Source: Marinicella pacifica
GTDB taxonomy: Bacteria; Pseudomonadota; Gammaproteobacteria; Xanthomonadales; Marinicellaceae
NCBI RefSeq assembly: GCF_014636635.1
Contig: NZ_BMEO01000008.1
Coordinates: forward strand, 1-64,000
Direction of reading: 5' to 3'
Length of the DNA stretch: 64,000 nt
In this document: positions 60,829 through 64,000 of the stretch, in pieces
Numbering within the stretch: the first letter of the stretch is position 1
Layout of the letters: each line of letters opens with the position of its first letter
Position numbers and translations under genes: made by a program
Notes under the pieces: generated by a model
Database searches by the model: none
Seen by the model: the letters and a program-made list of their open reading frames with translations, nothing else
What the model was told of the DNA's origin: nothing

Positions 60829-62273
60829 TATTGGGCTTTTTGGTCTTTGACACGGCCATAGATGTCTTCATAACGGACGATGTCATCTTCCCCGAAGTAA
60901 CTGCCGCATTGCACTTCGATTAAGGCGATGTCTGTGTCGGTGGTGTTTTCCAGTCGGTGCAATGTTTCCACCGGAATGTGCACCGATTCATTTTCGTTGA
61001 GCATAAATTCATCATCGCCGACCCGGACTTTCGCAGTACCGGTGACCACCGTCCAGTGCTCACTGCGTTTGTAATGTTTTTGTAAGGATAAAACTTGCCC
61101 CGGCTTCACCACCAGACGTTTGACTTTGCAATCATCTTCGTCTTCCAATATGGTGTAACTGCCCCAGGGTCGGTGAACCGTGGTGTGGTAAATGGCGGCA
61201 TCGTGGGCTTTGGCTTTTAAAAACTGCACCACATCTTTAACCCCTTGCGATTTGTTTTTATGCGCAATCAACACCGCATCGGTGGTGTCCACCACCATCA
61301 GGTCATCCACACCAACCACCGCCACCAGCCGATCACCGGCGCGAATGTAGTTATTTCTGGCATCCACCGTCACCGCTTTGCCTTCAATGCGGTTACCACT
61401 TTCATCACTGTCCAATAAACCGGCCATGGCATTCCATGAACCAATGTCATTCCAATCAAAACGCGAATCAACCACCGCCCGCTTTTTGGCTTTTTCCATA
61501 ATGGCATAATCAATGGAAATATCCGGTAACTGAGTGAATAAATCGGCATTAAACTCAATTTGCTGTTGATTGCTATCAACCGCGTCAAAACAGTTTTTAG
61601 CCGCAGCCAACACATCCGGCGCTGTGTCTTCAAATGCCTGCAGCAAAGCACCCACCTGGAAGCAGAACATGCCTGAATTCCAACTATATTCGCCGGAAGC
61701 CAGGTATTTTTTAGCAGTGGCTAAATCAGGCTTTTCAACAAACTCTGCGATTTCCGAAACCCCCTCTGCTGTCAATGATTGACCGGCTTTGATATAACCA
61801 TAACCGGTTTCAGGCGCGGTCGGATAAATACCAAAAGTGGTTAAGAAACCTTGCGAAGCTTGTTGCGCAGCTGTTTTAACTGTATCAATGAACAATTCCT
61901 CATCTTTAATGAGATGATCTGATGGCATCACCACCATTATCGCTTCATTTCCATACAACTGTTGGGTTTGTAGTGCCGCCAATGCAATCGCCGGGGCGGT
62001 ATTTCGACCGCTGGGTTCTAACAAGAAGTACTGCTTACGCATATCAGCTTGTGGGTTGGCTTGATAAATGTCTTTGCACAAAAAATAATAATCACGAGAA
62101 GTCACAGTCAAAACCGTGTTATCTGTGGCCACTTTTAATGCCCGACCAAAGGTTAAGGCAGCCAGACTTTGTCCATCTGACAATTGCATAAAAGGTTTCG
62201 GGTAAGCTTGGCGAGATACCGGCCATAATCGAGTACCGGCACCGCCTGATAAAATAACTGGAATAATGTTCAT
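60828..62273 (-). CDS. manC: Mannose-1-P guanylyltransferase / mannose-6-P isomerase
   Basis: The 481-residue bifunctional enzyme starts MNIIPVILSGGAGTRLWPVS, the nucleotidyltransferase motif, and has the FVEKPD motif in the middle. The C-terminal cupin domain (VHRPWGSYTILEDEDDCKVK; KHYKRSEHWTVVTG) is the isomerase half. It makes GDP-mannose for polysaccharide. I start at ATG 62273, overlapping the rfbD stop by ATGA; the open frame reaches 62315. Confidence 0.94.
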   Translation of the reverse strand: MNIIPVILSGGAGTRLWPVSRQAYPKPFMQLSDGQSLAALTFGRALKVATDNTVLTVTSRDYYFLCKDIYQANPQADMRKQYFLLEPSGRNTAPAIALAALQTQQLYGNEAIMVVMPSDHLIKDEELFIDTVKTAAQQASQGFLTTFGIYPTAPETGYGYIKAGQSLTAEGVSEIAEFVEKPDLATAKKYLASGEYSWNSGMFCFQVGALLQAFEDTAPDVLAAAKNCFDAVDSNQQQIEFNADLFTQLPDISIDYAIMEKAKKRAVVDSRFDWNDIGSWNAMAGLLDSDESGNRIEGKAVTVDARNNYIRAGDRLVAVVGVDDLMVVDTTDAVLIAHKNKSQGVKDVVQFLKAKAHDAAIYHTTVHRPWGSYTILEDEDDCKVKRLVVKPGQVLSLQKHYKRSEHWTVVTGTAKVRVGDDEFMLNENESVHIPVETLHRLENTTDTDIALIEVQCGSYFGEDDIVRYEDIYGRVKDQKAQ

Positions 62274-63160
62274 GGAGTCATCCTTTGCATACAAAGTTGT
62301 AAAGTTGATTGCCAATGTGGCAGTTTAACATTAAAGGTACCTGAAAATTTTTGGCAATCAAGTACGGAATATTTTGGTCGGGTGGCCGCAGTGGGAAATT
62401 CATCACTTGTAACAGGGGTTAATTTTGGCATCTTTTGCAGTAATCCAATGCGCACCGCCTGCTCAAAAATACGTTTTGCAAAACCATACCACGTTGTATG
62501 GCCGGCGGCAGTTAAGTGATAAACACCGGTTTCGGGAATATTTAAAGCCAGCATGGTCGCCAAAGCGATGGTATTAGCCCATGTCGGAGTGCCTTGCTGG
62601 TCATTCACAATGTTTAACGCATCACGTGTTTGTGCCAGTTTTAGCATGGTTTTTAAAAAATTATGCCGACGGCTGGCATACACCCATGCGGTACGAAAAA
62701 TCATATATTCACAGCCACTACTCATTAAAGCCTGCTCGCCGTCCGCTTTACTCTGGCCATACACTGATTGTGGATTAATCGGATCTTGTTCACGCCAAGG
62801 AAAACGATGTTCGCCAGAAAACACATAGTCGGTTGAATAGTGCAACATAAGTAATTTTTTTTGACAACAAAATTCAGCCATTTGTGCCACTGCTTCAGAA
62901 TTAATCCGATGCGCAATGGCCACATCAGTTTCGGCTTGATCAACGGCGGTATAAGCAGCGGCATTACAAATGACATCAGGTGCAATGGCCTCTAATTTCT
63001 TAGCCACATCATCGGCATCATTTAGATCAAATTTAATGGTACTCATACCATTCACATCACGGCCGTTTGATGTGGTTGGAATTACTTCTCGATTAAATTG
63101 CAGCATTCGCCACAATTCAAATCCCACTTGTCCATCGGCACCGGTGAGTAAAATTTTCAT
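62270..63160 (-). CDS. rfbD: dTDP-4-dehydrorhamnose reductase
   Basis: The 296-residue enzyme has the Rossmann motif LLTGADGQVGFELWRML and the short-chain dehydrogenase YxxxK in VYGQSKADGEQA, with STDYVFSGEH before it. It makes dTDP-L-rhamnose. Overlaps rfbC by 4 bases. Confidence 0.94.
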   Translation of the reverse strand: MKILLTGADGQVGFELWRMLQFNREVIPTTSNGRDVNGMSTIKFDLNDADDVAKKLEAIAPDVICNAAAYTAVDQAETDVAIAHRINSEAVAQMAEFCCQKKLLMLHYSTDYVFSGEHRFPWREQDPINPQSVYGQSKADGEQALMSSGCEYMIFRTAWVYASRRHNFLKTMLKLAQTRDALNIVNDQQGTPTWANTIALATMLALNIPETGVYHLTAAGHTTWYGFAKRIFEQAVRIGLLQKMPKLTPVTSDEFPTAATRPKYSVLDCQKFSGTFNVKLPHWQSTLQLCMQRMTP

Positions 63161-63714
63161 GGTTGATAAGTTGGTAATTTATTGAGTGGATAATCTGATA
63201 GATGGTTAGCGGCTTGGTCTTTGGCAGATAATTTAGGCTCATCGATCGGCCAATCTATACCAATGTTTTTATCGTTCCAGGCAATCGATGCTTCAGATTC
63301 TGCATGGTAATAATCAGTACACATATAGTTGAAAATGGCGTTCTCTGAAGTCACACAAAAACCATGGGCAAAACCCTCCGGAACATAGAATTGGCGGTGA
63401 TTTTCAGCACTTAAGGTGACACCCACGTACTGACCGAAAGTCGGCGAACCGTGACGAATATCCACCGCTACATCGTACACTTCACCCACCAGAACCGACA
63501 CCAATTTGCCTTGGGGGTTTGGGTTTTGAAAATGTAAACCCCGTAACACACCGTACGCTGATTTTGAGACATTTGACTGTACAAAATCTCGCTCAATGCC
63601 AATATCCCGGTAACGTTGTTGTTGCCAAGATTCCATGAAATACCCACGTTCATCGCCAAATACTTTTGGCTCAATAATCAACACGCCCGGCAACGCTGTT
63701 TCAATAATCTTCAT
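63157..63714 (-). CDS. rfbC: dTDP-4-dehydrorhamnose 3,5-epimerase
   Basis: The 185-residue cupin enzyme has [33 protein letters not shown] and [13 protein letters not shown], the catalytic His and Tyr region of RfbC. Overlaps rfbA by 4 bases. Confidence 0.95.
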   Translation of the reverse strand: MKIIETALPGVLIIEPKVFGDERGYFMESWQQQRYRDIGIERDFVQSNVSKSAYGVLRGLHFQNPNPQGKLVSVLVGEVYDVAVDIRHGSPTFGQYVGVTLSAENHRQFYVPEGFAHGFCVTSENAIFNYMCTDYYHAESEASIAWNDKNIGIDWPIDEPKLSAKDQAANHLSDYPLNKLPTYQP

Positions 63715-64000
63715 TGCTTATATTTGATCAGAGAGATTAGGTATTGACCGTAACCATTTTTCTTAATGGGTTCGGCCAGTTTTAACACCTGTTCAGCATC
63801 AATCCAGCCTTGGTTGTAGGCAATTTCTTCAGGGCAAGCAATTTTAATACCTTGGCGTCGTTCAATGGTGGAAATAAAGTTGGTGGCTTCAGCCAGAGAA
63901 TCATGGGTGCCGGTATCTAACCAGGCAAAACCACGTCCCATTAATTCAACTTGTAGATTCTGTTGTTGTAAATAGACTTTATTTAAGTCAGTAATTTCTA
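63711..64000 (-). CDS. rfbA: Glucose-1-phosphate thymidylyltransferase, C-terminal part
   Basis: The frame enters at the right edge ([12 protein letters not shown]...) and ends with [18 protein letters not shown] and [17 protein letters not shown], the conserved RfbA C-terminus. About 95 residues are visible of the usual ~290; the N-terminus lies outside the window. First gene of the rhamnose set in the direction of transcription. Confidence 0.93.
   Translation of the reverse strand, partial: EITDLNKVYLQQQNLQVELMGRGFAWLDTGTHDSLAEATNFISTIERRQGIKIACPEEIAYNQGWIDAEQVLKLAEPIKKNGYGQYLISLIKYKQ

Overview
The window reads as chromosomal DNA of a marine-type gammaproteobacterium with moderate to low GC. 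The evidence is the order rpsF-rpsR-rplI-dnaB-alr, a gammaproteobacterial FabI and Mfd, the TamA/TamB pair, a CsiV-family gene beside mfd, and several secreted beta-helix proteins with a CSLREA-like N-terminus and a C-terminal DGF(D/E) ending. The combination of ECF sigma factor, TPR-Ser/Thr kinase and CSLREA proteins recalls Marinicella and its relatives. That genus guess comes from family knowledge, not from a search.

Positions 1-24.1 kb form a metal-resistance and nucleotide-metabolism island in which every gene is on the minus strand. At the left edge a 3'-truncated IS30-family element has cut an EamA transporter gene down to its first ~50 codons. Reading in the direction of transcription (right to left), a MerR-type regulator with a textbook 19-bp-spacer operator comes first (14.8 kb). 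It is followed by a DUF5676 membrane protein, an ICMT-like methyltransferase, phosphoketolase, archaeal-type (type II) GAPDH, a 32-codon ORF, an ATP-cone/Mrr-type nuclease, a beta-CASP metallo-beta-lactamase nuclease, AMP phosphorylase, a PRPP-synthetase homologue, a secreted protein, a CopB-type ATPase and an unusual CDF transporter. Many junctions are 4-bp ATGA overlaps or gaps of a few bases. Upstream of the MerR unit lies a second block: a CopL-like small protein, DUF411 protein, CusC, CusB, CusA, CopC, CopD and an NTF2-like secreted protein. It is an ordinary periplasmic copper-efflux set with a CusF-like domain and a His/Met-rich repeat tail fused to CusB.

Positions 24-32 kb carry a penicillin-acylase-family enzyme, then the conserved rpsF-rpsR-rplI, dnaB, alr run ending in an NTP/NDP-exchange-type transporter. 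From 32.5 to 38.4 kb, on the plus strand, are mfd, a CsiV-family protein, a YceI-like lipoprotein and fabI. A 227-bp MITE-like element supplies the last codons and stop of mfd. Positions 38-50 kb hold an ECF sigma/TPR-kinase pair divergent from two lipoproteins, two beta-helix surface proteins flanking a PAN-domain protein, an LRR lipoprotein with an unknown partner, a HIT protein, an EamA transporter, and REP-like repeats. Positions 50-59 kb hold a tricorn-like S41 peptidase and tamA-tamB. Positions 59-64 kb hold a tightly overlapping rfbA-rfbC-rfbD-manC-IMPase-cysQ operon that makes dTDP-rhamnose and GDP-mannose precursors; rfbA runs off the right edge.

The most interesting part is the 2-15 kb operon. 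It couples metal export to a possible RNA/nucleotide-to-pentose-to-acetyl-phosphate route in which the PRPP-synthetase homologue has an altered phosphoribosyl loop and the CDF transporter lacks two of its usual metal-binding aspartates.
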